A stretch of 64,000 nucleotides of DNA from Kibdelosporangium persicum (GTDB lineage: Bacteria > Actinomycetota > Actinomycetes > Mycobacteriales > Pseudonocardiaceae). Of the stretch, positions 8,295 through 18,273 are shown piece by piece. Where the stretch lies: assembly GCF_013280595.1 (NCBI RefSeq), contig NZ_JAAATY010000031.1:1-64000 (forward strand). The letters are read 5' to 3'. Numbering within the stretch: the stretch's first letter is position 1; every line of letters begins with the position of its first letter. Position numbers and translations under genes: made by a program. The notes under the pieces were generated by a model. It did not search any database. It saw nothing but the letters and a program-made list of their open reading frames with translations, and was not told where the DNA came from.

Positions 8295-9870
8295 GCTTGC
8301 CGGGGTTGAGAATCCCGGCCGGGTCGAGCGTGTTCTTCACCGCGGCAAGGACTTCCGTGCCGAGATCGCCGATCTCGGCGGTCAGATAAGGAGCGTGATC
8401 GACGCCGACGGCGTGGTGGTGCGAGATCGTGCCGAGCCCGGAGATCGCCTCGCACGCCGCGGCTTTGGCGCGCAGCCACTGCCCGGCCGGATCGTCGACG
8501 GACCTCGGCGTGATCACCGTGAAATACAGCGAAGCCCCGGTTTCGTACGCGTGCGAGATATGGCACATGACGATCGCGCGCCCCAGCGAGTCGGTCAACG
8601 CCAGCCGGACTTTGTCGTACAACTCGTCGAGCTGCGACCAGTGCGTTGCGGTTTCCAGGGTTTCCACGCACACGCCGACGTTCATCAACGCGTCACGTTG
8701 GCGGGGGCCGTTGAACCGCCCGTGCCGCCACGCCTCGCCCAGCACGCGGCCCAGCCGGACCGCACCGCGCAGCCTGCTGATCGTCGCGGCCCGCCGCGTC
8801 GCCAGTTCCCGCTGGTCCTGGGCCTCCCAGCCGACGATCAGCATGCAGGGCCGCCGGATTCCGCGCGCCCTGAGGTAAGCCCGCAACCCGGCGGCTTTCA
8901 GGCCACCGGCCAGCGCGAACGACACCCGCGTCTCGTCCACATCGGACAGACGAGTCACGTCCGCGAGCACGCGATCCTGCGCCAGCCGCCGGACGATCTC
9001 CGCGCCCCGCTCCCAGCCGTCCACCACAAAACCTTCGTAGCGACGGACTTTCGGCAGCGGACGCACGCGCACCGTCACTTCGGTGATCACCCCGAACGCG
9101 CCTTCGCTGCCGATCACCAGATGCCGCAGATCCGGGCCCGCGGCTGATGCCGGTGCGACGCCGAACCGCAACTCACCGCGCGGCGTGGCGACGCGGATAC
9201 CCTCGACCATGTCCTCGAATCGGCCGTAGCCCGACGAGGCCTGGCCGGCGGACCGGGTCGCGGCGAACCCGCCGATGGTGGCCCGTTCGAACGACTGCGG
9301 CACGTGCCCGAGCGTCAATCCGTACTCCGCCAGGGCTTTCTCGGCGTCCGGCGCCCGCACACCGGCCTGGAACACGGCCAGCCGGGACACCTCGTCCACC
9401 AGCACCAACCGGTCCAGCCGTGCGAGGTCGAGCACGATCGCACGGTTCGCCGCCTGCACACCGCCGACCACGGAAGTCCCGCCACCGAACGGAACGATGG
9501 TCAGCCCGAGCTCCGCGCAGGCCTGGACCACGGCGGCGACCTCGCTCGGGTCGGCGGGCAGCACCACCGCGTCCGGCACCGAAATCTCACCGACCCCCTT
9601 GTGCGCCAGGAGATCCAGGTACGACAGGCCACCGGTGCGGCCAAGCCTGCTCGCCTCGTCGGTGAGCACGTGCTCGGCGCCGACGATCCCGGTCAGCACC
9701 TCGCGCGCCTTGTCGGGCAGTTCCGACGGCGGCGCGGTGAGCGGCTTCGTCGGCGTCCAGGCGTCCGTCAGACCGGTCTCCTGCCGGAGCCAGCGCAGCG
9801 TGTGCGGCGGCAACTCGACCTGGTCGGCCGTCCACGCGGACCTGAGGAGCTGGTCGGTTCGGATCGCCAT
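8281..9870 (-). CDS. FAD-binding oxidoreductase, alkylglycerone-phosphate synthase-like
   Basis: A 529-residue flavoprotein with an FAD_binding_4 (PCMH/VAO-type) domain (VPFGGGTSVVGG near residue 150, ATIGGFAATRSAGQASSGYG near 210) and a C-terminal FAD-oxidase domain ending with a His-rich active-site segment (ISHHHAVGVDHAPYL). This HHH segment and the overall order match bacterial homologues of alkyldihydroxyacetonephosphate synthase, which exchanges an acyl for an alkyl chain to start ether-lipid synthesis. It is divergent from a TetR-glpD operon, the usual partner of this family in actinobacteria. D-lactate/glycolate oxidase-like activity is the alternative. Start ATG 9870 lies only 16 bp from the tetR start. 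Confidence 0.82.
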   Translation of the reverse strand: MAIRTDQLLRSAWTADQVELPPHTLRWLRQETGLTDAWTPTKPLTAPPSELPDKAREVLTGIVGAEHVLTDEASRLGRTGGLSYLDLLAHKGVGEISVPDAVVLPADPSEVAAVVQACAELGLTIVPFGGGTSVVGGVQAANRAIVLDLARLDRLVLVDEVSRLAVFQAGVRAPDAEKALAEYGLTLGHVPQSFERATIGGFAATRSAGQASSGYGRFEDMVEGIRVATPRGELRFGVAPASAAGPDLRHLVIGSEGAFGVITEVTVRVRPLPKVRRYEGFVVDGWERGAEIVRRLAQDRVLADVTRLSDVDETRVSFALAGGLKAAGLRAYLRARGIRRPCMLIVGWEAQDQRELATRRAATISRLRGAVRLGRVLGEAWRHGRFNGPRQRDALMNVGVCVETLETATHWSQLDELYDKVRLALTDSLGRAIVMCHISHAYETGASLYFTVITPRSVDDPAGQWLRAKAAACEAISGLGTISHHHAVGVDHAPYLTAEIGDLGTEVLAAVKNTLDPAGILNPGKLIAP

Positions 9871-9877
9871 GGGTACA

Positions 9878-9906
9878 GTGTGACACATGACGTCACAACG
9901 TCACAC
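9878..9906. promoter_or_regulatory. TetR operator candidate overlapping both starts
   Basis: Inverted repeat GTGTGAC-N15-GTCACAC, with an additional inner TGTGAC-N7-GTCACA at 9879-9897. It overlaps the tetR ATG (9887) and abuts the divergent flavoprotein start. A rightward -10 TACAGT (9874-9879) ends 7 nt before tetR, so tetR is probably leaderless and autorepressed. Confidence 0.65.
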
Positions 9907-10477
9907 CTATCGAGTCGACGACGACGTGCTCCTCGACGCGGCACGCAGCTGCGTGCTGGCCATCGGCGTCGGCCGGACCACCCTCACCGAGGTCGCCCGG
10001 CGTGCCCAGGTCAGCCGGATGACGCTGTACCGCCGGTTCCCGGACGTGCGCAGCCTGATCGCGGCCCTGATGACCAGGGAGTTCGGCGGGCTGCTCGCCG
10101 AGATCTCGGCGTCGTTGACCGCGCCGGCGGCTCGCGAGCGGCTGGTGACCGGCCTGACGACCGGCATCCGGGTGCTCGTGGACAACCCAATCATGCGGGC
10201 GGCGCTGGACCTTGAACCCGAACTGATCCTGCCGTACGTGGTGCAGCGGCTGGGCAGCACGCAACGGCTGACTGAGCAGTTCATCGCCGACCAGCTGAAG
10301 GCGGGGCACCAGGACGGCTCCATCCGGGTCGCCGACGTACCCACGCAGTCGCGGGCGGTCCTGCTGGTCATCCAGTCCTTCGTCCTCTCGCTGCGACCTG
10401 CCACGTCCGATGTGGACAAAGACGCGCTGCTCACCGAACTGGGCACGATGCTGCACGGTGCCTTGGAGCATCGGTGA
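9887..10477 (+). CDS. TetR-family regulator of the ether-lipid/glycerol-phosphate locus
   Basis: A 196-residue TetR protein: N-terminal helix-turn-helix (TEVARRAQVSRMTLYRRFPD, residues about 33-52) and a C-terminal ligand-binding helical domain. It sits between the divergent AGPS-like gene and glpD, overlaps glpD by 4 bp (GTGA), and an inverted repeat overlaps its start codon. A lipid or acyl ligand would fit the neighbours, but this is inference. Confidence 0.88.
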   Translation: MTSQRHTYRVDDDVLLDAARSCVLAIGVGRTTLTEVARRAQVSRMTLYRRFPDVRSLIAALMTREFGGLLAEISASLTAPAARERLVTGLTTGIRVLVDNPIMRAALDLEPELILPYVVQRLGSTQRLTEQFIADQLKAGHQDGSIRVADVPTQSRAVLLVIQSFVLSLRPATSDVDKDALLTELGTMLHGALEHR

Positions 10478-11964
10478 ACACCTCGCTCAACGCGCGGCGG
10501 CGGACCGCCGACATGACCGAAGCGGCCAAGGACGTCGTCGACGTGCTGGTCATCGGCGGCGGGGTGACCGGCGCCGGTGTCGCGCTGGACGCCGCTTCCC
10601 GTGGCCTGTCGGTGGTCCTGGCCGAGGCGCACGACCTGGCGTTCGGTACGTCCAGGTGGTCGAGCAAGCTGATCCACGGCGGGCTTCGGTACCTGGCAAA
10701 CGGCGACGTCGGACTCGCGTACGAGAGCGCGGTCGAGCGCGGAATCGTGATGACCCGCACCGCGCCACACCTCACCAGGCCGCTCCCCCAGCTCATTCCC
10801 TTGCACGAAGGCGTTTCCGGCACGCTGGCGATGACCGGCCTGCAGGCGGGCGACGTGCTGCGCCGGTTGGCGCGGACGCCTTCCGCTCTGCTTCCGAGGC
10901 CACGGCGCGTGCCCGCGGCCGAAGCGCTCGCGCTGGCGCCCGGGTTGAAGCGCGAAGGTCTGCGGGGCGGCCTGCTCTCGTATGACGGTCAGGTGATCGA
11001 CGACGCACGGTTCGTGGTCGCACTGGCCAGGACCGCCGCCGGGTTCGGCGCCAGAATCCTGACCAGGACCAAGGCCGTTTCGCTCGACGGCGACGGCGCG
11101 CGGCTGCGGGACACGCTGACCGGGTCGGAATTTGACGTCCGGGCCAGGAAAGTGATCAACGCGACCGGCGTTTGGGCAGGTCAGCTCGTTCCGGCCGTGC
11201 GGTTGCGCCCGTCGCGCGGCACGCACGTCGTGCTGGCGTCCACCGGGATCACGGGGACGTCGCTGACCGTGCCGATTCCCGGTTCCCGCAACCGGTTCGC
11301 GCTCGTTCTGCCCCAGGTGGACGGCCGGATCCACATCGGGCTGACCGACGAGCCGGTGGACGGCGAGATCCCGGACGTGCCCACGGCACCGGACTCCGAT
11401 GTGGACTTCCTGCTCTCGGTCGCGTCTTCGGTGCTCGAACGGCCGCTCACCCGCGCTGACGTGCTGGGTGCGTACGCCGGACTGCGTCCGTTGCTCGACG
11501 CATCAGGCGCGAGCGCCGACCTTTCCCGGCGGCACGCCGTGCTGACCGCGCCCAACGGCGTGATCACCGTTGTCGGCGGCAAGTTCACGACGTACCGCCG
11601 AATGGCCGCCGACGCGGTCGACGCCACCGGGCTCACCACGGTTCCGGCACGTACCAAGGACATTCCGCTCGTCGGTGCCACGGCACGCGGGCGACTCACC
11701 CGAATCGACGCACCGGCTAGGCTGATCGCCAAGTACGGCACGGAAGCCGTGCAGGTGGCCAAGCTGGACCCGACGCGGCTGCACCCGGACCTCACGGCGG
11801 CCGAGGTAATTTGGGCCGTCGAGCACGAGGGCGCGCTGGACGCCGAGGACGTGCTGCACCGCCGCAGCCGTGTGGGCCTCGTTCCGGCCGAAGCGAACCC
11901 CCTGGTAGACATCGTGAGTGTTTATACGGGTTCTAACCCGTACAAACACTCACGAGGGTCTTGA
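10474..11964 (+). CDS. glpD: Glycerol-3-phosphate dehydrogenase/oxidase, repeat-derived C-terminus
   Basis: A 496-residue FAD-dependent glycerol-3-phosphate dehydrogenase that would oxidise G3P to dihydroxyacetone phosphate at the membrane. It has an N-terminal Rossmann motif (VIGGGVTGAGVALDAASRGL), the GlpD signature GTSRWSSKLIHGGLRYL and VVGGKFTTYRRMAADAV near residue 365. Start GTG 10474 overlaps the tetR stop. The normal fold runs to about ALDAEDVLHRRSRVGLVP; after AEANPLVD the last 18 residues (IVSVYTGSNPYKHSRGS region) are translated from the dispersed palindrome at 11912, so the native stop has been lost or replaced. The DHAP product is the precursor used by the AGPS-like partner. Confidence 0.88.
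   Translation: MNTSLNARRRTADMTEAAKDVVDVLVIGGGVTGAGVALDAASRGLSVVLAEAHDLAFGTSRWSSKLIHGGLRYLANGDVGLAYESAVERGIVMTRTAPHLTRPLPQLIPLHEGVSGTLAMTGLQAGDVLRRLARTPSALLPRPRRVPAAEALALAPGLKREGLRGGLLSYDGQVIDDARFVVALARTAAGFGARILTRTKAVSLDGDGARLRDTLTGSEFDVRARKVINATGVWAGQLVPAVRLRPSRGTHVVLASTGITGTSLTVPIPGSRNRFALVLPQVDGRIHIGLTDEPVDGEIPDVPTAPDSDVDFLLSVASSVLERPLTRADVLGAYAGLRPLLDASGASADLSRRHAVLTAPNGVITVVGGKFTTYRRMAADAVDATGLTTVPARTKDIPLVGATARGRLTRIDAPARLIAKYGTEAVQVAKLDPTRLHPDLTAAEVIWAVEHEGALDAEDVLHRRSRVGLVPAEANPLVDIVSVYTGSNPYKHSRGS
11912..11955. repeat. Dispersed palindrome, copy 2 (inside glpD 3' end)
   Basis: 21-bp arms beginning TCGTGAGTGTTTATACGGG around a 2-nt centre, with one mismatch. It is translated as the C-terminus of GlpD and is followed by the TGA at 11962-11964. 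Confidence 0.9.
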
Positions 11965-12018
11965 GCACGGACGGGGTCCAGGCTGGATACTGGGGGTACG
12001 TCCAGCGAGGAAGGATCG

Positions 12019-12927
12019 ATGGTGCCTGAGGCGGGACTGGAGATCGACCACGTCTCCAAGCGCTACGGCGACGTCGTCGCCTTGTCAGACATGACGTTCG
12101 AGGTACGGCCCGGTGAACTCTTCGGGTTCGTCGGCAGCAACGGCGCGGGCAAGACCACGACCATGCGCATCGCGCTGGGCGTGCTCGAAGCCGACACCGG
12201 CGCGGTGCGCTGGGCGGGCGAACCGGTCACCCTCAGCATGCGCCGCCGGTTCGGCTACATGCCTGAGGAACGCGGCCTGTACCCGAAGATGAAGGTCCTC
12301 GACCAGCTGGTCTACCTGGCCAAGCTGCACGGCCTCGCGGCCAACGACGCCCATCGCGCCGCGGACGACTGGATCGTCCGGCTCGGCCTGCGGGAGCGGC
12401 GGCTGGACGAAGTGCAGAAACTGAGCCTGGGCAACCAACAGCGCGTCCAGCTCGCCGCGGCGCTGGTGCACAACCCCGAGGTGCTCGTGCTGGACGAGCC
12501 GTTCTCCGGCCTGGACCCGGTCGCGGTGGACGTGATGAGCCAGGTGCTGAAGGAAAAAGCGGCCGAAGGCATCCCCGTTGTGTTCTCCAGCCACCAACTC
12601 GATCTGGTGCAGAGGTTGTGTGACCGTGTCGGGATCGTGAACAAGGGCACGATGGTGGCCTGCGACACGGTCGAAGCCCTGCGTTCGTCGGGCGCCTCGG
12701 AACTCGTCGTGCACGCGCCCAAGGCACCGGCCGGTTGGGCTGCTTCGATTCCGGGCGTGACCGTGGTGTCCGAACAGGACGGACACACCACGCTGCGGAT
12801 CAACGACGACACCGACGATCAGCAAGTGCTGCGAGCCGCACTGGACACCGGCCCAGTGCATGAGTTCAGCCGACGCCGTCCGTCGCTGGCGGAGTTGTTC
12901 CGCAATGTCGTCAAGGAGGGGCAGTGA
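12019..12927 (+). CDS. NatA-like ABC transporter ATPase
   Basis: A 302-residue ABC-2 type ATPase: Walker A GSNGAGKTTT (near residue 43), a Q-loop replaced by GYMPEERGLYPKM as in NatA-like proteins, signature LSLGNQQRV, Walker B VLVLDEPFSGLDP and H-loop SSHQLD. It is preceded by GAGGAAGG and overlaps the permease gene by 4 bp (GTGA). The pair resembles Bacillus NatAB, a Na+ extrusion ABC exporter; drug or peptide export is an equally possible role. Confidence 0.9.
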   Translation: MVPEAGLEIDHVSKRYGDVVALSDMTFEVRPGELFGFVGSNGAGKTTTMRIALGVLEADTGAVRWAGEPVTLSMRRRFGYMPEERGLYPKMKVLDQLVYLAKLHGLAANDAHRAADDWIVRLGLRERRLDEVQKLSLGNQQRVQLAAALVHNPEVLVLDEPFSGLDPVAVDVMSQVLKEKAAEGIPVVFSSHQLDLVQRLCDRVGIVNKGTMVACDTVEALRSSGASELVVHAPKAPAGWAASIPGVTVVSEQDGHTTLRINDDTDDQQVLRAALDTGPVHEFSRRRPSLAELFRNVVKEGQ

Positions 12928-14147
12928 CCGAAGGTCCGCTTGCGCGATCGAGCGTCGGCACTGAGCTCAAGCCCGCTCAGGCGGTGTTGCTGGTCGCCGG
13001 GCGCGAGCTGAACACCAAGCTGCGCACCCGGTCCTTTGTGCTCAGCACGATCGTCTCGGTCGTCGTGCTCGCGGCTTTCGTGCTGCTGCAGAGCTCCACG
13101 TTCGACGACGGCGGCCGCAGCGAGGTCGGGCTGAGCGGCCAGGCGACCGCGCTGGGGCCGCAGATCGTGGAATCGGCCAAGCAACTGGGTCATCGGGTCG
13201 AGATCGTCGACATCGCCGAGCCGGCGCAGGGCGAGCAACAGGTCCGTGACAACGACCTGGACGCGTTGGTCACCGGACCGGTCGGCTCACTCCAGGTGAC
13301 CGTCAAGGACACCTTGAACACCGAGCTGCGCAACACGCTCAACGGCCTGATGCGCCAGGAGATCCTGACCTCAGAACTGGCCGCGGCCGACCTGGATCCC
13401 AAGGAGGTCCTCGGCACCGCGGCGGCCGCGCAGGTGACCGTCAAGCAGCTCGAACCCCGGGGCGACGACCAGGGCCAGCGGCTGGTGATCGGCCTGATCG
13501 TGGCGTTCCTGCTCTACATGGCCCTGATGATCTACGGCCAGATGGTCGCGCAGGGCGTGGTCGAGGAGAAGTCCAGCCGGGTGGTCGAACTGCTGCTGGC
13601 GACCGTGCGGCCCTGGCAGTTGCTGGCCGGCAAGGTGCTCGGGCTCGGGCTGGTCGGGCTGATCCAGTTCGCGATCATCGGTGTGGTCGGCGTGGTCGCC
13701 GGGCTGGCGACCGGGGCGCTGACCATCTCCGGTGCCGCGGTCGGCGGCATGCTCGCCGGGCTGCTCTGGTACCTGCTCGGCTTCTTCTTCTACGCCACCA
13801 TTTTCGCCGCGCTCGGCTCGTTGGTGTCGCGGCAGGAGGACACCCAGAGCGTGCTCACCCCGGTCACCATGGTGATCGTGATCGGCTTCGTCTTCGCCAT
13901 CAACCTGTTGATCAGCAACAGCGACGGCGCGCTGACCACCGTGATGGCGTTGCTGCCGCCGTTCTCGCCGATCCTGATGCCCGGCCTGACCGCGCTCGGC
14001 CTCGCGCCGATCTGGATGCAGGCGTTGGCGATCCTGCTGTCGCTCGGCGGTATCGCGCTGGTGGCGTGGCTCGGCGGCCGAATTTACCGCAATGCCGTGC
14101 TACGCACCGGAAGCCGCGTCAAGCTGCGTGAAGCGGTGTCGTCTTGA
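12924..14147 (+). CDS. NatB-like ABC transporter permease
   Basis: A 407-residue ABC-2 family permease: TM helix near residues 30-52, a large extracytoplasmic domain (about 55-185) and five to six C-terminal TM helices. The cytoplasmic loop VVEEKSSRVVELLLATVRPW is a hallmark of the NatB/YhaP group. Start GTG overlaps the ATPase stop. A strong bidirectional hairpin lies downstream (14207-14242). Confidence 0.88.
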   Translation: MTEGPLARSSVGTELKPAQAVLLVAGRELNTKLRTRSFVLSTIVSVVVLAAFVLLQSSTFDDGGRSEVGLSGQATALGPQIVESAKQLGHRVEIVDIAEPAQGEQQVRDNDLDALVTGPVGSLQVTVKDTLNTELRNTLNGLMRQEILTSELAAADLDPKEVLGTAAAAQVTVKQLEPRGDDQGQRLVIGLIVAFLLYMALMIYGQMVAQGVVEEKSSRVVELLLATVRPWQLLAGKVLGLGLVGLIQFAIIGVVGVVAGLATGALTISGAAVGGMLAGLLWYLLGFFFYATIFAALGSLVSRQEDTQSVLTPVTMVIVIGFVFAINLLISNSDGALTTVMALLPPFSPILMPGLTALGLAPIWMQALAILLSLGGIALVAWLGGRIYRNAVLRTGSRVKLREAVSS

Positions 14148-14206
14148 TTGCCGGCCAGCTCGTGCGGGCGTTGTAGCGGGCCAACGAGAACTCAGCGGTA
14201 CCGGAG

Positions 14207-14242
14207 GCGCGTGTCCACCGTTCCGGCACGGTGGACACGCGC
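14207..14242. terminator. Bidirectional hairpin between natB-like gene and gltA
   Basis: Perfect 14-bp stem GCGCGTGTCCACCG / CGGTGGACACGCGC with an 8-nt loop between convergent genes, followed on the plus strand by tttccctt. It probably terminates both. Confidence 0.8.
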
Positions 14243-14251
14243 TTTCCCTTG

Positions 14252-15571
<1,320 letters not shown>

Positions 15572-15774
15572 GAACGTCCCTCTCCCGATCGGTCAGGGCG
15601 GTGGATCTGGCGAATCAGCCACGTGCACGCGGTCTGATCGATCGCCGCACCGCAGCACCGCCCCATTGGGGTCCTGTCAACCCCCAACGCTAGTGCTCTC
15701 GACGCGAATCGCCCAGTGCGGCGTAAGTTAAGACACGCTGGTGGGACGCTTCTCACATCGATTCACAGAACGAT

Positions 15775-16701
15775 TCAGAGGATCAAGCCCAGTTCAGCCG
15801 CATAGGGCGGCTCGGCACCGGCCCGCGACACCGTTATCGCCGCCGCCGCACCGGCATACCGCAATGCCTCCCGCCAGGCGTCGCCGTCCAGTTCGCGCAG
15901 GTGTTCGACCGAACGGACGCCTTTTGTATACAACCAGGCGAGCAGTGCGCCGTGAACCGTGTCGCCTGCCCCGATCGTGTCGACGACTTGCGCGCGTGTA
16001 GCCGGAACCTCGACCAGTTCACCGGAACCGGTGACAACGGCTAATCCTTTCGAGCCGCGGGTGAGCACAACGGTGGCCGGGCCGCGCTGCCGCCATTCCC
16101 GGACCGCCTCGAGGGCGTCTTTTCCGGCGATCCACTCGGCGTCCTCCTCGGACAGCTTGAGCAGGTCGACGTCCGGCAGCCAGCTCGCGAACCGGTCCCG
16201 GTAGGCGCCGGGGTCGTCGATGAGCATCGGCCGCACGTTCGGGTCGAGCACCGTCAGGGCGTCGGTCCTGCGCATGACCTGCTCGTACGCGCTGGCACCC
16301 GGCTCGAGCACGAGCGAGTTGGTGCCCAGCGACAGCATGGTCATCTCAGGCAGGTCGCCCGGTGCCTCGAAGAGCCGGTCGGCCGTGCCTTCGGAGTAGA
16401 ACGTGTAGCGCGCGCCACCGTCCGGCCCGAGGCTGGTCACCGCCAAGGTGGTCGGCTCGGGCCCACGCTGCAGGTACGTAGTATCTACATTGGACAGATT
16501 GAGCCGGTGCACGAGGGCCTCGCCGAAGTCGTCCGACGAGATCCGGGACAGGAAACTCACCGGAGCGCCGAGGCGACCCACCGTGACGGCGACGTTGTAC
16601 GGGCCGCCGCCCAGGCGTGGCAACAGCGCGCCAGGCTCACCGTCGAGTGTGGACTTCGCGGGCACGAGATCGACGAGTGCCTCGCCAGCGACAACGATCA
16701 C
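15775..16701 (-). CDS. PfkB-family sugar kinase
   Basis: A 308-residue ribokinase-fold kinase, probably fructokinase-like. PfkB signature 1 is at LGGGPYNVAVTVGRLG (near residue 30), and signature 2 with the catalytic Asp is at DTIGAGDTVHGALLAW (near 245). GTG 16701 is preferred to TTG 16710 because the GGGGTAGG element ends about 8 nt before the GTG but abuts the TTG. No sugar transporter or regulator is adjacent, so the substrate cannot be assigned. Confidence 0.85.
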   Translation of the reverse strand: MIVVAGEALVDLVPAKSTLDGEPGALLPRLGGGPYNVAVTVGRLGAPVSFLSRISSDDFGEALVHRLNLSNVDTTYLQRGPEPTTLAVTSLGPDGGARYTFYSEGTADRLFEAPGDLPEMTMLSLGTNSLVLEPGASAYEQVMRRTDALTVLDPNVRPMLIDDPGAYRDRFASWLPDVDLLKLSEEDAEWIAGKDALEAVREWRQRGPATVVLTRGSKGLAVVTGSGELVEVPATRAQVVDTIGAGDTVHGALLAWLYTKGVRSVEHLRELDGDAWREALRYAGAAAAITVSRAGAEPPYAAELGLIL

Positions 16702-16770
16702 GGCCGACAACCTACCCCGGACGGTAGCCTGGGCTGTCCTCTAGCACTGCATACATACGGAGATCCCGCG

Positions 16771-17919
16771 ATGGCAGTCGAACGTCTGCTCCCGGACACC
16801 GAGGCGGAGGACCTCATCGCCTTGGCACGGGACATAGCCGCCAACGAACTGGCCCCCAAGGCCGGCGAGTACGAGGAGAAGGAGCTCTTCCCGCGGGAAC
16901 AGTTCCGGCTGCTCGGCCGATCAGGCCTGCTCGGCCTGCCGTACCCGGAGCGATGGGGCGGCGGTGGAGTGTCGTACGAGGTGTACCTGCAGGTTCTCGA
17001 GGAAATCGCGGCCGCCTGGATGACCGTGGGCGTCGGCCTGTCCGTGCACACGATGTCCTGCTACGCCCTCGCCGAGTACGGAACCGACTCGCAGCGCGAC
17101 GAGTGGCTCCCCGACATGCTGGGCGGTGACCTGCTCGGCGCGTACGCGCTGTCCGAGACCCACGCGGGCTCCGACGCGGCCGCGCTGTCGACCCGTGCGG
17201 TCCTCGACGGCCCTGACTACGTGGTCACGGGCACGAAGGCATGGATCACCCACGGCGGCCAGGCAGATTTCTACACGACCATGGTGCGGACATCCCCGGA
17301 CGGCGGCCGTGGCATCAGCTGCCTGCTCGTCCCCGCGGACACACCAGGCCTGTCCGCCTCCGCCCCCGAACGCAAAATGGGCATGACGGCGTCGACCACA
17401 GCGCAAATGATCTTCGACGGCGCGCGGGTGTCCACGGGACGGCGCCTGGGCGAGGAAGGCATCGGCCTGAAGATCGCCCTGTCGGCCCTGAACTCCGGGC
17501 GCCTGGGCATCGCGGCCTGCGCGGTCGGCCTGGCCCAGGCAGCGTTGGACGAGGCCGTGCGCTACGCGAAGGAACGCAGTCAGTTCGGCCGGTCGATCAT
17601 CGAGTTCCAGGGAATGGAATTCCTGCTCGCCGACATGGCAGCCGCGGTGGAGTCCGCACGGGCGACGTACCTGGAAGCGGCGCGGCGCCGAGACCGTGGC
17701 CTGCCGTTCAAGAGGCAGGCGTCCATCGCGAAGCTGGTGGCCACGGACGCGGCGATGAAGGTGACCACCGACGCGGTGCAGGTCCTGGGTGGCGCCGGAT
17801 ACACAAAGGACTTCCCCGTGGAGCGCTACATGCGGGAAGCGAAGGTCCCGCAGATCTTCGAAGGCACGAACCAGATCCAGCGCATGGTGATCGCCCGGGA
17901 ACTGCGGAACAAGGCTTGA
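16771..17919 (+). CDS. Acyl-CoA dehydrogenase
   Basis: A 382-residue FAD-dependent acyl-CoA dehydrogenase introducing the alpha,beta double bond in beta-oxidation or branched-chain amino-acid breakdown. Family motifs: YALSETHAGSDAAAL (near residue 127), AWITHGGQADFY, GGAGYTKDFPVERYMREAK and the C-terminal FEGTNQIQRMVIAREL, which supplies the catalytic Glu. ATG 16771 is 7 nt after CGGAGA. It stands alone, divergent from the PfkB kinase; chain-length preference cannot be read from sequence. Confidence 0.92.
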   Translation: MAVERLLPDTEAEDLIALARDIAANELAPKAGEYEEKELFPREQFRLLGRSGLLGLPYPERWGGGGVSYEVYLQVLEEIAAAWMTVGVGLSVHTMSCYALAEYGTDSQRDEWLPDMLGGDLLGAYALSETHAGSDAAALSTRAVLDGPDYVVTGTKAWITHGGQADFYTTMVRTSPDGGRGISCLLVPADTPGLSASAPERKMGMTASTTAQMIFDGARVSTGRRLGEEGIGLKIALSALNSGRLGIAACAVGLAQAALDEAVRYAKERSQFGRSIIEFQGMEFLLADMAAAVESARATYLEAARRRDRGLPFKRQASIAKLVATDAAMKVTTDAVQVLGGAGYTKDFPVERYMREAKVPQIFEGTNQIQRMVIARELRNKA

Positions 17920-18068
17920 CCCCCTGCTCGCCGACGCCGAGCGGGCCTTCGCGTTCGCTCCCTCCCGTATGACAGGGAGCGGACGCGCCGGACAGGACAT
18001 CCTTTTCACAGTTTTGAGCCCACATCGACCGAGCGAGTTGGCGACTGCGGCCTCCGGCCCCAAATTCC

Positions 18069-18091
18069 AGCGTAACGAAAAGGTCTGACAA
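18069..18091 (-). promoter_or_regulatory. RecA-independent damage-type promoter motif, copy 1
   Basis: Read leftwards: TTGTCAGAC-N8-TACGCT. Matches the PafBC-dependent motif TTGTCR-N11-TANNNT known from mycobacteria. It would transcribe towards the acyl-CoA dehydrogenase 3' end, where no gene is seen. Confidence 0.55.
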
Positions 18092-18172
18092 AACCGGCGG
18101 GCTGTCGCGCGGTACGCCACAGTTATCCACAAGCCGCTCTTGTCCACAGCCCCACTCACAGCCGAGCCGGAA

Positions 18173-18195
18173 TTGTCGGCCCCTCTGAGTACGCT
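18173..18195 (+). promoter_or_regulatory. RecA-independent damage-type promoter motif, copy 2
   Basis: TTGTCGGCC-N8-TACGCT with exact spacing. It points into the 3' end of the amidohydrolase gene (antisense). Its reverse complement resembles copy 1 beyond the core (ttccagcgta shared). Confidence 0.55.
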
Positions 18196-18273
18196 GGAAA
18201 TCGGGGGGCCGTGGCCGCCCAAAGCCGTGTAGACCACCTCGCCGAAACGGTCGGCAAGGCGGCCTTCACGCCG

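Larger units (their letters stand above)
17920..18273. other. Gene-free gap with paired damage-type promoters and DnaA-box-like sites
   Basis: No supported gene lies between the convergent acyl-CoA dehydrogenase and amidohydrolase genes. The gap carries two outward-facing TTGTCR-N11-TANNNT promoter motifs (18069-18091 leftward, 18173-18195 rightward) and, between them, two DnaA-box-like 9-mers TTATCCACA (18123-18131) and TTGTCCACA (18140-18148). It may be the remains of a damage-inducible gene of the DUF222/13E12 type. Confidence 0.6.

Noticed and set aside
17708-18130. Minus-strand frame downstream of the leftward damage-type promoter
   Set aside because: Overlaps the acyl-CoA dehydrogenase coding region antisense and has no plausible ribosome site or domain.
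18123-18148. Replication origin (DnaA boxes)
   Set aside because: Only two boxes, no dnaA/dnaN/parAB neighbours and no AT-rich unwinding region; kept only as a feature of the gap.
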